From Anastrepha obliqua (taxonomy: Eukaryota > Arthropoda > Insecta > Diptera > Tephritidae), in NCBI RefSeq assembly GCF_027943255.1, contig NC_072896.1:30592501-30656500 (forward strand): DNA of 64,000 bases, read 5' to 3'. Under the pieces are notes generated by a model, which saw only the letters and a program-made list of their open reading frames with translations, made no database searches and had not been told where the DNA came from. A program made the translations under genes and the position numbers. This document shows, one piece after another, positions 23,290 through 34,366 of this stretch. How positions within the stretch are numbered: position 1 is the stretch's first letter; each line of letters opens with the position of its first letter.

Positions 23290-23940
23290 TAATTATTTTT
23301 CTGATTACACTGCGCAACTTATGGAACTTAGCCAAATCAATTCAACTTGCTGAATATGCCAGCGAGCTCCGGGCAGAACTATTAGCAATCAGAGAAACAT
23401 GTAAATCACTAAAAGAGTACAAAGAAATTGGTGCAAGAGTAGCTATCTTTTCAGACAGACAAGCTGTCAAAGCCTTAGATTCGAATTCCATTTCATCCAT
23501 TTCATAGGTTTACAGTATAGGGAGGAATTAAAATTGCTTGGTTATTGGCTTCAAATTATTCTGATATGGGTTCCAGGTCACAGGAATATAGAGGGGAATT
23601 AAATAGCAGAGAAGCTAGGAAGAAAAAGTTCGATACTCGACATAACAGAGGCGGTGGTAGTTGGTACCCCATTCTGCACAATAAAAACATCCGTTGGTTC
23701 ACATTACTATGCTTTAGCTGAAAGAAAGTGGAAGCAATCAGTTAAATGCACTATAACAAGAAAAACATGGCCCACGAACAACATCCAGATTACGAATTAC
23801 CTGTTAGGATGCTCTCACCCAAATATTTCACGTATTACTACAACCCTTACAGGCTACCAGAAGGTAGGGGATCATGCAGCCAGACTTAACCCTCCTTTCA
23901 ATCCCATTTGCAGAGGCTGTCAATCGGAGGGTTTGAAATA
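23290..23940 (+). pseudogene. non-LTR retrotransposon RNase H region
   Basis: Frames read YASELRAELLAIRETCKSLK and RVAIFSDRQAVKALDS, the RNase H core with its catalytic glutamate and aspartate. A frameshifted IWVPGHRNIEG follows, then a C-terminal part with ICRGCQSEG ending at a stop near 23940. Several stops interrupt it. It is probably a different subfamily from the copies at 23985 and 50641. Confidence 0.65.
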
Positions 23941-23984
23941 AATGTCCAGTTCAAGCTAAAGCAAGACTTCGCTCTTTCAGCCAT

Positions 23985-24480
23985 TTGTTTTCTTGTATGG
24001 TCAAAACATTTCGCTTATCTGGCTTCCTGTGCACAGGAATATAGAAGAAAATGAAAATACCGATGAGCTTACCAGGAAGGGGTCGACAGAACCGCTTTCA
24101 GCTGTCCCCTTCTCAGACAACGGTGTTCCCTTGACCGTTGTTAAAGGAAAACTACACAATTTCTTTTTAAAAAAATCGCAACACAGATGGAGGTCTGTCT
24201 CATCGTGGGAATAGAGAAAGAGACTGTTGAACACTTTCTCTGCAAATGTCTGGCTCTGGCGGGTTGGCGCGTGAGATTCCTTAGCGTACCCTTTGGGCCT
24301 TTGGGGATGACTTGAAGAAATTCTCCAGCCTAGATGCCTTTTCTCTCCTCCACTACATCAACAGCACTGGGTGACTGTGGATGGTTTTCTCTTCCCTAAA
24401 TCTTTTCACAGGTAGTGGTCCACTTCAGTGCTACTTGAAGTGTACCTGGAATACTCTTGCCATCTAACCTACTTACCTAA
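23985..24480 (+). pseudogene. non-LTR retrotransposon 3' end (RNase H tail)
   Basis: The frame NISLIWLPVHRNIEENENTD, then GSTEPLSAVPFSD and KGKLHNFF, closely matches 51355-51530 of the longer copy at 50641-51990. Beyond the stop near 24212 the decayed zinc-knuckle region and a 3' tail (CTAACCTACTTACCTA) follow. The 3' end resembles that of the other copy. Confidence 0.7.
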
Positions 24481-25834
24481 GGTCGAATTACAACTCACTC
24501 TCGTAACTTGCTCACTCCTTTGGAATTCCTCGAATGGCAAGGCGGCACAAAATCAAAGTAAAACGAAGTCCATTTCGACCTAAACGGCCGTTATTATGTG
24601 TGACTATAATTAAACAATTGTTAAAGGAAGTTTTCTGTTTTCTGTCCAGAACTGCGCTGAGAGAGAATACCTTGCACTTCTATGTACGCAATTTCAATAA
24701 GATGGAACAGGTTAGCATACATATTCAGTCCTGTTATTGGCCAGCTGTAGCGAAAAATCACGATTATTGTCTGAAGAATTCTTATTCGTAGTAATAGAAG
24801 CATATTTGTTCTGCATACACCTCTAACTGATAATTTTTCAACTGGTCCGGTTCTAGCCACTCTCGGACTAGTCCATCAATTACCAGTTCATAAGCTCAAA
24901 TGTTTGCTGAGTAGTTTGTTTGCTTTTTACTGCAGAGTTACTGGCAGAAAACAATAAAGCTCATTTGTTTTTATTTTTAATACGCAATAATCAATAAGCA
25001 AAAAAATTAATTAAATTTCTCTCTCTGTCTCTCAGATTTCCTTATCATATAAGATTGTGAAATTGAGCAATTATTTCATTCCAATTGTTTTTTTTTTATT
25101 AGAGATTTTAATTAGTACGTAGATGTTCGGCGACATATTTATGTGTGTATGTGTGTACAAATTTATACCCGTGTGTACTAGAATGGTAAAGAAAATGAGC
25201 TAAAAAATTTTAGTCTACATTTTGAAGATACCGAAAATACATGACAAGTCTAATACCACTTAACGATTGTTTAAAGCAGTACGCTTAGGAGGGTGAGTAG
25301 AATGGACTTAATCATATCTGTTTGCTTTTATTGTTAGCGCGCTCTGTAATAACTGAGATATCTAATCGGTATGTAATTAGTTTGCGCTTAAAATAGGTGA
25401 CATCAGACATTAATCCGGCGAGCTTTCCACATAAGAATGGTAATCATTTAAAACATCAAGAATGTGATAATACAACTAATTCTTATATGACTTCATATCA
25501 TTTTGGGTCCAGATAATTTAAAATCTATTATAGTTTGAAAGGTTTGAAGGTTTTTATCGAAAGAAAATATGGTATATTTTTATAGAAATTGAAGCAAATG
25601 TGTTTTCTAAATAGATGTTGGCTTTTATGTGATATGAAATGACGAGAAGTCTTTCGAGTAAAGACATCGCCCAAGCTTTGAAATTTGAAGTTGACGATCA
25701 TCAGGCGGACTTTTGCCGAAGCACGTTAAGATTTTTGCATTGTTCTATAATATAATAATATATTTTTTATAATATAATATAAAATTGGTGACCGAAGGTT
25801 ACATAGCTTAGCTCTTAATACACTCACGGCTCAA
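24481..25834. other. intergenic, no gene recognised
   Basis: No motif-bearing frame. Short pyrimidine-rich and GT-rich runs near 25020 and 25140 only. Confidence 0.5.
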
Positions 25835-27400
25835 GGTTAGGTTAAGTTTTTGCGGGAGTTGGTTTAGAATAGGCCATGAAGGTCCGTTGTGGTACTACTG
25901 TGTAACACAGAAACCTCAGTGTCTATTCATCATTGGAACCATTTAGACGCTTTTATGAAGAGTAGGAACGTTTTATCTCAACACTGGATAGTACCCGTAA
26001 GAGAGCCAAAAGAGTGTTTTAATGTTCTACTATCCTAGCTAAGGATCGACAATTACAGAGGAAGTGTTCTGCTGTTTCATCCATTATCCCGTCTCTAAAA
26101 CTTCTGCAGTATTCATGAGAAAATACTCCTAGCCTTGAAGAGTGCGTACGTAACAGCCAATGGCCGATAACACAAGCCACGACCTTCGAGAAGTTCGCTC
26201 TTCAGAGGTTGAGCATTTATTCTGACCTTCTCCTGATTGACTTTCTCCGTCTGGTTGTAACACAAGTATGACACAGAATGACCTATTGGCCTTCTGAAGA
26301 ATATTATTTTGTATCCTTAATTTGCAAGTTGCCATAGGAATTCCTTTGTTTTCAAGCAGTGGAAGATTAGTACCCTTTCTACCTCTCTCATCGGCCTTGC
26401 AAATTTCTTTCAATATCTCTATGTCTCGAAACCCATATAAGACTGATCTTGAAGACGATGCTAATATCATTTAGAGCTAGAGTATAACTGCCTCCGTTGA
26501 TTTGGCTAAGATTTCTGCATGATAGACGCTACAGTAGTCCGGAAGTCGGACATATAATCTAGTTCTAATACTTTTGAAAAAACTGCATAGCATACTTTAT
26601 TTTCTAACTTAGATGGAACGATGGGCTGTATGAGGTTTACGACGACATAGACATAGCGCAGCGAATAAAGATCCAGCGGCTACGTTGGCTGGGTCATGTC
26701 GCCCGAATGGTTACAAACGCTCCGGCTTTGAAAGTATTCGATGCGGTACCAGCTGGTGGTAGCAGAGGAAGAGGAAGGCCTCCTCTGCGTTGGAATGATC
26801 AGGTTAAGAAGAACTTGACTTCACTTGGTGTGTCCAACTGGCGCCGGTTAGCACGAAAAAGAAACGACTTTGTTAAACTCGGCCAAAATCGCGTAAGCGG
26901 TTATCGCGTCAATTAAGAAGAAGAAGATCCATTCGTGTATGGTAAAAATTCATTTCCCCTTTCTTACATAGTCTTGGAGTTCGCCACTCTCTCCTTGACG
27001 GGATGTTGGTCTTGAAGGGCCTGTCAAATGTGGGTTATGGGAAAGAGTAGTCGATTTCTTGATTATAGCTACTCATAGTACGTAGGGTAGAAGTGTGGCT
27101 AAGCCACCGGGTTTTGCATAGTGCCATGCTATTAAGTCTAAACGCTGAAGCGGCGGCCACGTTATTTCCTACAAGATTTAGAATATGCAAGTTGATTAGC
27201 AGCTCGAGAGCTTTATTTGGAGTAGTCCTTAAAGCGCCGGCGATGCATAAAAACGCAGTTCTTTGCAGCAGTTTTATATAAATTGCCTTTTGAGTTGATA
27301 GCCACCACACAAGTATTTCATACAGGTATAGCAAAATAGGCCGAAGACCCCTAGTGTAAAGCCAATGAGTAATACGAGGGGTTATTTCACGAATGCTTTC
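25835..27400 (-). pseudogene. non-LTR retrotransposon remnant, split by an RTE-like fragment
   Basis: Minus-strand frames give, in order, the reverse-transcriptase thumb region at 27334-27035 (LLQRTAFLCIAGALRTTPNK, LNLVGNNVAAASAFRL), a break, then RNase H C-terminus and tail at 26470-26129 (GTNLPLLENKGIPMATCKLR). A zinc-knuckle trace follows near 26100-26040 (MDETAEHFLCNC). The 3' end near 25835 carries TTAACCTAACC in minus orientation. A plus-strand RTE-like fragment (26610-26915) lies between the two halves, so it probably inserted later. Many stops; inactive. Confidence 0.65.
26610..26915 (+). pseudogene. RTE-like non-LTR C-terminal fragment
   Basis: An open frame reads NDGLYEVYDDIDIAQRIKIQ, LRWLGHVARM, a glycine/arginine stretch with GRGRPPLRWN and GVSNWRRLARKRNDF, to a stop at 26914-26916. 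It is the best-preserved copy of the family also seen at 8565-8835 (minus) and 63295-64000, and serves as the uninterrupted reference for the SINE-split copy at 63.6 kb. Confidence 0.75.
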
Positions 27401-28660
27401 TGTCTAATATGAGTCATAAGTATTCAACAATCTCCTTCAAAGGAATTTCCACCACGATAATTAGCGAGGAGACTGTAGGCAGTCTATGTTTTCTCATGGC
27501 TCAAAACTTAATTTAAACGCCAGATATAACTTAAAATGAAAAATGTGCACTGTAACTGGGAAACAAGCTTGAGAATACATACAAACGTAATTAACCTGAA
27601 ACACAGTTTTCTATGCTGATTTATCACAAGAATGTGCAAAGGGTTGAGACTTTCACTCCAACCCTAAACACCATTTTCGGGACCTTGTTATCTTTTTTAT
27701 GTTGTAAATTTTAATCACATTAAAGCTGATTTTTCGTATGTATACAATAATAAACTGTTAGATAGCTTTTACCTACCATCTAACCTAGCCTACCTTATGC
27801 GAAAGCTAAGTAGGCCATTTTATTATAGATGGCATACTTCCTGCATTTTTTTATAATGATAAGGCCTGAGAGTATATGTACATAGATCAGATACCTTTTG
27901 CTATATTTAATGTCTGCACATGCTGTTGGGTATCAACACGCAAAGCAATTTTGAAATGCTGTAAGCACTCGCAACGGCAGTGTCGTCGTTTTTGATTTAG
28001 ATAAGAAAGGTATTCGATGTTTCACGACGACAAACCGAGCTACCAAACTGTTATCAGAAAAGCAGTGAGCGTGTGGAGAGCACATGTAACTATAAGTATC
28101 ATACATACAGCAGTAATTGTTGGTGGTAGCTTTGGTATGGTGGGCTTATTAATGTAGCAGACTTCATAGAGACTGAGAACTGGTATTAACATGAGAGGTA
28201 ATATTTTTCTTTGAAATGTAGTAGACAGTCACTTCAGACAACAAATACTACTAAATAATAACGCAAGTAGTAGTTAAGAGAGTAGTGAAGTTCTTTACTA
28301 ACGAAAAGAAAGCACATTATTTAAACTAATTTTGATATGATAATAATACTGTTAGACACAATTTTTAAGCTTTGTTCCAGTATGCCCAGTTTTGGTTTAT
28401 TTTTCTCAGCTACTAAAGAGAAAAGTAGCCCTAACTATTAAATAAAAAATTATTCTGCAAAGTGTGAGCATTTGTAAATGATTTTTTTTATACAGTTTGA
28501 TACAGTGACAGGCAGCTGTGGAATGAGAAATCTGAGATCAAATGCAGTAACTATCTAAGTGTAATAGAAAATCATGTCTTTGAGAAAATCACTGTAAATA
28601 TCTATAAATTGCAGAAGTACAGTAGAGTGATTCCGCGTCAAGTATTTTGGATAATGCTAT
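27401..28660. other. intergenic, no gene recognised
   Basis: A/T-rich sequence; I see no frame, repeat or RNA gene to support. Confidence 0.5.
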
Positions 28661-28883
28661 AAATTTTTCTGAAAATTGTTTTAATTGCCGGCTTGAGTAT
28701 AATAAGAAGTGAGTTAAAGAGATTAAAAAAAATACCAGTCTAACGGTTAGACGCGATAGAAGTGAAACCTTCCGTAAAACAAACTGAGAGAGAATGAGAC
28801 GAAAACAGCATTAGGGGCGGGATAATTATAGGTTCATTATAATATTGATATAAAGTTCATATTTTATTTTCTTCATTTTATTA

Positions 28884-29256
28884 TTATTCATCCTCAATGT
28901 TTTCAATTTCAACAAATGATACGAGTGGCTTATGATAGCTAAAATATGATACAAATGCTTTGGTTTCGATGTTGTCAACATATCTTTGAAATACCGCGTC
29001 AATTGTTGTTTTTGATCGTGTTGTCGATTCAGTGCGATTGTTACACATTTTTAAATTGAATGTTGTATTGAGAAAGTCAATTGAAGGAACCGCTGTGTCC
29101 AATGCAAAATTTACGTTGAAATCACCTCTTAAAATCATTGGAACTTTATCGTATCCGCGATACTTCTGGTGTATACTTTATTAAATTTTCGTGAATGAAT
29201 TCCGTGATGCTATTTATTGATTTTGGTTCTCCGTCACCTTTGGAAAATGTGTAAAC
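28884..29256 (-). pseudogene. endonuclease-domain remnant in left Helentron-like copy
   Basis: The minus strand encodes the C-terminal part of an apurinic-type endonuclease domain: TVYTFSKGDGEPKS, EFIHENLIKYTPEV, then after a one-base frameshift MILRGDFNVNFALD (GDFN is the metal-binding motif), TTRSKTTIDAVFQRYVDN and FVSYFSYHKPLVSF (the SDH-like position is SYH). This domain type occurs at the C-terminus of Helentron proteins and in non-LTR elements; here the KTTIDAVF and YHKP forms are those I associate with arthropod Helentrons. Only about 115 residues survive, ending at a stop at 28884-28886. Confidence 0.6.
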
Positions 29257-29314
29257 AGTAAGCAAACTTTATTCAAATATTTTCCCTCATTTTTGCATCA
29301 GTAAAATTAAACAA

Positions 29315-29500
29315 ACGCCGTAGCCGAATGGGTTGGTGCGTGACTACTATTCAGAATTCACAGAGAGAACGTCAGTTCGAATCTCGGTGAAAACACCAAA
29401 ATTAAGAAAAACATTTTTCTAATAGCGCTCACCCCTCAGCAGGCAATGGCAAAACACCGAGTGTATTTCTGCCATGAAAAAAAGCTCCTCATAAACATAT
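29315..29500 (+). mobile_element. SINE, 3'-truncated copy inside the left Helentron-like element
   Basis: Head with box A and box B as in copy 1 (GCCGTAGCCGAATGGGTTGG; GTTCGAATCTCGG) and the first part of the body to GAAAAAAAGCTCCTCATAAA, where it stops. The identical truncated copy is present, inverted, at 38452-38637, so it was on board before the two elements separated. Confidence 0.8.
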
Positions 29501-29539
29501 CATAAAAAAAAAAAATAACTGTATAAAAAAATTTTTTTT

Positions 29540-29777
29540 CTTGTGATTCGAACCAAGGATTTTGGATCGGAAGCTCACATTGCTAGTCGCTCGGCTACCG
29601 CGCCATGCTGTCGGCGCTGGCCTAAAAGTTATTTAGTTCGTCGCTACGTTTATATCAACATATAATATAACGCTTCGTAGCTAAATAACTTTTAGGCCAG
29701 CGCCGACAGCATGGCGCGGTAGCCGAGCGGCTAGCAATGTGAGCTTCCGATCCAAAATCCTTGGTTCGAATCACAAG
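29540..29777. repeat. tRNA-like palindrome
   Basis: About 95 bases at 29540-29634 are repeated as an inverted copy at 29681-29777 around a 46-base spacer. Each arm contains a tRNA-like sequence: box A-like TAGCCGAGCGGCTAGC and box B-like GGTTCGAATCAC, about 45 bases apart, as in a serine/leucine-type tRNA. Part of the outer sequence (GTTATTTAGTTCGTCGCTAC and ATATAATATAACGCTTCGTA) is repeated again at 29790-29840. It could be a head-to-head pair of tRNA-derived SINE heads. Confidence 0.65.
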
Positions 29778-30690
29778 AAAAAATAAAAGTTATTTAGTTC
29801 GTCGCTACGTTTATATCAACATATAATATAACGCTTCGTAGCCAAGAGGGTCGCTATTTCCGTTTCACTTTTTCTCAAATCACTCCCAACGATTCTAAAG
29901 AAGTTTTCACTTCAAAAAATTAATAATTCTGAGATTTTTACGATGTTGAATTTTCTAGTAGAGACTTCTTTGAAGTGAAACATCAGATTTTTGTTTTTTA
30001 TACCTACAATTAATTGTTTAGGACAAAATATACTTTTTACAAATATTTATGAGGAAAAATGAATTTGTTTTTTGTTAAAGCTTTTTGAGAGAAAAAATCT
30101 ACTCTGTTAAGACTTTTTAAAAAACAAAAAAAATTTTCTGAAAACAGTTTTATTTACCGGCTTGAGTATAATAAGGTTGATTTCTTCAAGGTTGAATTTT
30201 CTAGTAGAGACTTCTTTAAAGTGAAATATCAGAATTGTTTTTATTTTTATACAATTTTTTCTAAAATGTTTAGGATAAAAAATACTTTTTACAAATATTT
30301 ATTAGGAAAAAAGAATTTCTGTTTTTGTTAAAGATTTTTGAGAGAAAACAATTTATTTTGTTAAAAGTTTTTGAAAAAAAAAATTTCTGAAAATTTTTTT
30401 ATTTGCCGGCTTAAAAAGTGAGTTAAAGAAAAAATAAAAATAATACTATGTTGATATTTCTTCAATGTTGAATTTTCTAGTAGAGATTTCTTTAAAGTGA
30501 AATATCATTAGATGTTTTTTAAGTTTTTTATATAATTTTTTTTAAGTTGTTAAGGATTAAATATACTTTTCACAAATATTTATTTGAAAAAAATAATTTG
30601 TTTTTTTGTTAAAAATTTTGAGAGAAAAACAATTATTTTGTTAAAATTTTTTGAAAAAAAAATTGTTTCTTTTTTCGAAAAATACTCAAC

Positions 30691-31828
30691 AGCTCTGAAT
30701 AAGAAACACTGCACTGATGTTAAATGCTCGCAGTGGAAGTTGCAACCATGATCCAAGAATGATAGAATACAAGATTGTGCCCGTCAGAGAGGCTTAATGC
30801 CACACTGGCGCAATTGCGCGAGAGAAATGTGAAAATGCGAGCAAGAATACAAGAAGAAGAAAAGAAATAAATACAAAATAATTGCAAATATGAGATGTCA
30901 AACACACAGCGATTCTGTCGAATTGGCTGAGAGCACAGTAGCGGTACGATGATCGGCGCCACCTTATTATTCTCTCTATTATGCTCCTGATCTAAAACAA
31001 GCACAAACACCCTCGGCTACCAATACTCAGGTATCAATTCGGTTCCAATTGGTTATTGCTTTCCCCACGCAGTGAGAGGCAGTGAGAGTTTACATGTAGA
31101 AAGCAAAACAGGCCGGGAGTCGCACTTTCTTGTCTTCATACGTTTTCTCTCCCACATTTTCTGAATTCGGTATTAAAGGGTTTGGACATTATTTCGATTC
31201 TATTTTAATTCAAAACACTTGTTAAAATATTATCCTGAAAAATATGCAGCGCATATTGAACTGCACCTTACCGCTTTATATGTATGTATTTGTGTATTTG
31301 TAGGCAGCCAAGGTTGTGAAATAATTTTTATGGTGCTTGAAGAAGAGAGATAAATTTCGCTTAGATAAGTATTAATTAAAACTTTGCCATGTGATAAACA
31401 ATATCAGCCACATCAGCCATGGTAATGTGTGGAAAAAATATTCTTTTTCTAGATTTTGATCAAATTTATAGGCAAAATTTTGTCATATAAATATCACAGG
31501 TAAAAAATGCTATGCTATAGTTACAGCAAATATGAAACTATAGGAACAAAAAGTAGGTTTAAAAGGCAGCTACATTTTGTTTATTTTTGAGATTAAATTA
31601 TTTGAACTTTTACTGCTGATTTTTGAAATTATTGTGCATGCATACACATATGTTTTCATATTAGAATGACTTTTTAATAAAAAAATATTCATAGCACTTT
31701 TCCTCATTTTGGTATAAAATATTTACCGATCGATATTATTAATCTACTTTTTTAATTACCCTTGACAAAAGTCCAAAAATTATGTTTTATTAAAAAATAT
31801 TGCTAAATTAAATGTTTTTTTTTACATA
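30691..31828. other. intergenic, no gene recognised
   Basis: A GC-richer patch near 30720-31140 has no motif-bearing frame. The minus-strand frame at 30720-31010 is unrecognised. The rest is A/T-rich. Confidence 0.45.
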
Positions 31829-32106
31829 CAGTCATGGTCATATAAATAGCACATTTAGACTTTGAAGGCAAAGAGTTGAATATGTTTTTAAATAATAAAT
31901 TTTTTTTTGTGAAAAAAAGCAACATAAAAAATAAAAAAACTTATTTATTTCCACTTTAAAACAAAAAAATGGTCAAAATGAATTTCAGTTCTGATTTAAT
32001 TTACGAGACCGTTGATAACTCACAAAACCTCCCTCATAAAAATGCCAAATAAAAGCAAAAATAGCAAACAAATCAGATAGTTAAGTAATAATATTGTTTT
32101 ACCAGA

Positions 32107-33137
32107 TTAGTATTTTGTAGTATATCCACCGTTTTTTAATACTTCTTCAAGCCGTCGCTTCATGCTTTCTACAAGCTTGTGGTATTTTTCCTTTGGAATC
32201 GAGTACCAAGCCTCCTCAACTGCGGCCCACAAATCATCAAAATTTTAAAAAATTTTTGTTAGTGATATTGATCTTAACGCCATTCCACAAATTTTCTATT
32301 GGATTGAAATCAGGGCTCTGCGTCGGCCAATCCAGTATATTAATATTTTTCTCTTCTGAGCCATTGCTTCACTGTCTTTGTAGTATGTTTTGTATCATTG
32401 TCGTGTATAAATGCCCAATTTAATGGCATAAACTCAAACACAAATGGCTCCATTTTTTTCTGGAGTATATCCAGATAGTGAAATCTATCCATTTTACCAA
32501 CCACGCGAACAATCGGCCCAGCACCACACCAGGAAAAAGTTCCCCAAACCACGATGCTTCCGCCGTTGTGATTAATCGTCGTTTTTGTGAGCCTAGGATT
32601 TAGCGCTCAATTTTTTGGACGACGTACCATAGTTTTCCCATCTGGTTCCATTCTATTTATATTGGTGTCGTCGGTCCAAAGTACGTTTTTCCAAAACTGA
32701 ATAGATTTGCTTTTGTGGGCTTTTGCAAAGGCAAGTCGGTCTGTGATATGTCTTTTTGAGAGGAGTGAGTTTTTTCTGCTTATGCGGCCAAACAGCTGGG
32801 CTTCGTTAAGTCGCCTTCCTACAAGCTTTCTGGACACCTGTAGACCAGGTTCTTGGTTTATTTCAAGCATTATTTGCCGTGCCGACTTAAAAGCATCTGC
32901 TTTGCTCTTGCTTATTATGGCTCCATCCACATTAGCATCAGTTTTTTGCGGCTTTGGTTTTCTTTCCATTTTTTTGCTTAGATAGGATGAACCTTTCTTA
33001 ACTAAATTAAAAGCATTATAAACCATTTTCCGAGAGCACATCATCATTTCAGCTATTTCTTCATAGCTTCCTCCGTTTTGACTCATACGGTATATAAGAG
33101 CTCTTTTCTCCGGCGTGCAATATTTTCCATGTTCCAT
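32107..33137 (-). pseudogene. Tc1 DD34E transposase, inactivated
   Basis: Starts at ATG 33137 (MEHGKYCTPEKRALIYRMSQ) with the paired-type DNA-binding region (GGSYEEIAEMM, RKMVYNAFN) and a basic linker. The catalytic residues are visible: VLWTDDTNIN, AFIHDNDTKHT and SPDFNPIENLW, giving the DD34E arrangement. An in-frame TGA lies just after RRPKN (about 32607), a frameshift follows REKY (about 32340) and another is near 32240. The end GGYTTKY with stop at 32107-32109 matches the family C-terminus. Full length but dead. Confidence 0.85.
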
Positions 33138-33288
33138 TCTTAGTAATTACTTTAAAATTTTATTTAAGAAACAAAAAATTATACTAAAAATCGCTGAAAC
33201 AATATTAAACTTTTACTCTTCGCTGCACAAGTTAAAATTTGCTATTTTTGTGTCCACTTCAAAACAACAATAAGCATAAATAAAATAA

Positions 33289-34214
33289 CGGGTGATTTTT
33301 TAGCTATTATCTTTTTAAACAGTTGGTTTAAACAGCTGGCGCAAGTTTCGTGTTTTGTTTCACTGCATTACAACAACTTCAGTTTGGTCTATAATTTAAC
33401 CATGAATCGTCTTACAAACGAACAACGCTTGCAAATCATTGAATTTTATTATAAAAATGCGTGTTCTGTTAAGAAAGTTTAACATCCACTTTTTTTATCG
33501 AAAAATTGTGTTCAGCGACGAAGCTCATCTTTGGATCAATGGGTACGTAAATAAGCAAAATTGTCGATTTTGGAGTGAAGATCAGCCAGAAGAATTGCAA
33601 GAGCTACCAATGTATCCAGAAACACAGTCCAGTCACAGTTTGGTGCGGTTTATGGGCTGGAGGTATCATTGGACCGTACTTCTTCAAAGATGCTGCGAAT
33701 CGTAACGTAACTGTGAGTGGTGAGCGCTACCGTGCCCAAACTTTTTTTTGCCCAAAATGCAAGAGCTTGGCTTGCATGACATGTGGTTTCAGCAAAACGG
33801 TGCCACCTGCCACACAGAACGCGTAACAATGGACTTGTGGAGAGGCGAGTTCGGTGAACATTTTCTTTCACGTTCGGGACCTGTCAATTGGCCACCCAGA
33901 TCGTGCGATATAACGCCTTTAGATTATTTTTTGTGGGGCTATGTTAAAGCTCATGTCTATTCAGTCAAGCCAGCTTTAATTAACGAATTGGAATACAACA
34001 TTAAAGCATTTATATGTGAGATACCGGCCGAAACATTGGAAAGAGTATGCCAAAATTGGTCTAAGCGGATGGACCATTTGAAGCGCAGTCGCGGTCAACA
34101 TTATTATATGGACTGTACTATCGATTTAAATAAAAATGTCATGCATTCAAACACATCTGAATTTTACGTGTGTTTTTTTGAAAAACTTTCCTATAGCTCT
34201 TAAAAAATCACGCC
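33289..34214 (+). mobile_element. DD41D mariner-like element nested in the Tc1 transposon
   Basis: The ends GGGTGATTTTTTAGCTATT (left) and the complement of AAGCTCTTAAAAAATCACGCC-like sequence (right; about 34190-34214) are imperfect inverted repeats. The transposase is read from ATG 33402 (MNRLTNEQRLQIIEFYYKN) but a deletion removes most of the N-terminal half. IVFSDEAHLWINGYVNKQNC (first aspartate) follows at about 33505, then a frameshift near 33630. The rest continues to a stop at 34201-34203. A clean TA duplication was not visible. Confidence 0.75.
33402..34203 (+). pseudogene. DD41D mariner-like transposase, deleted and frameshifted
   Basis: Segments in order: MNRLTNEQRLQIIEFYYKN, a deletion, IVFSDEAHLWINGYVNK, then in another frame VWCGLWAGGIIGPYFFKDAA. 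A further frame gives DMWFQQNGATCHT, NWPPRSCDITPLDYFLWGYV and a C-terminal helix region. The second catalytic aspartate is replaced by asparagine in QQNGATCHT, and the distance from there to the third aspartate in LDYFLW is 41 residues, diagnostic of the DD41D group. Inactive. Confidence 0.75.
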
Positions 34215-34366
34215 GAAAATTCCATCGAAAAAAACGGTAAATTCCTCGCATAAATGTAAGCTTAATAATGGTAATAAATGTAAACAAACAAATGTATTTG
34301 ATCAAATCAAAGTTCGTACTAAAAACTTAACTTAACACATTTGCCCTATTTATCTGTACATGGCTG

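Larger units (their letters stand above)
28724..29918 (-). mobile_element. Helentron-like element, left copy
   Basis: One of two 1,195-bp near-identical copies (the other, inverted, is 38034-39228). On the minus strand the order is: 5' end TTTTTGAAGTGAAAACTTC, a tRNA-like palindrome, a truncated SINE, an endonuclease-like remnant and a 3' end with the perfect palindrome GTCTAACCGTTAGAC followed by TGGTA and a T run. The GAAGTGAAAACTTC motif near the 5' end is matched near the 3' end by the complement of GAAGTGAAACCTTC, giving subterminal inverted repeats. A 3' hairpin, subterminal repeats, T-rich target and an endonuclease all recall Helentrons; there is no Rep/helicase, so it would be non-autonomous. 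The superfamily assignment is inference. Confidence 0.6.
28661..30690. repeat. degenerate tandem array, about 250-285 bp units, interrupted
   Basis: The phrase GTTGAATTTTCTAGTAGAGA occurs at 29945, 30191 and 30477. Each unit also has GTGAAA.ATCA, TTTACAAATATTTAT and a closing CCGGCTT (AGTATAATAAG). A partial unit ending CCGGCTTGAGTATAATAAG lies at 28661-28723, to the left of the Helentron-like element, so that element sits inside the array. Non-coding. Confidence 0.65.
31829..34366 (-). mobile_element. Tc1-type transposon containing a nested DD41D element
   Basis: The left tip CAGTCATGGTCATATAAATA (after TA at 31827-31828) pairs with the complement of the right end at 34366 (CAGCCATGTACAGATAAATA, before TA at 34367-34368). 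Transposase is on the minus strand at 32107-33137. Removing the inserted element at about 33289-34214 leaves roughly 1.6 kb, the normal size of Tc1 elements. Confidence 0.85.

Noticed and set aside
24534..24791. 85-codon plus-strand frame starting MARRHKIKVKRS
   Set aside because: The basic start looks protein-like, but it lacks any known motif and follows directly on retrotransposon debris.
29711..29773. A functional tRNA-Ser/Leu gene
   Set aside because: Box A and box B are good, but the sequence is part of a palindrome repeated inside a mobile element, and I could not draw an acceptor stem. A tRNA-derived repeat is the better call.
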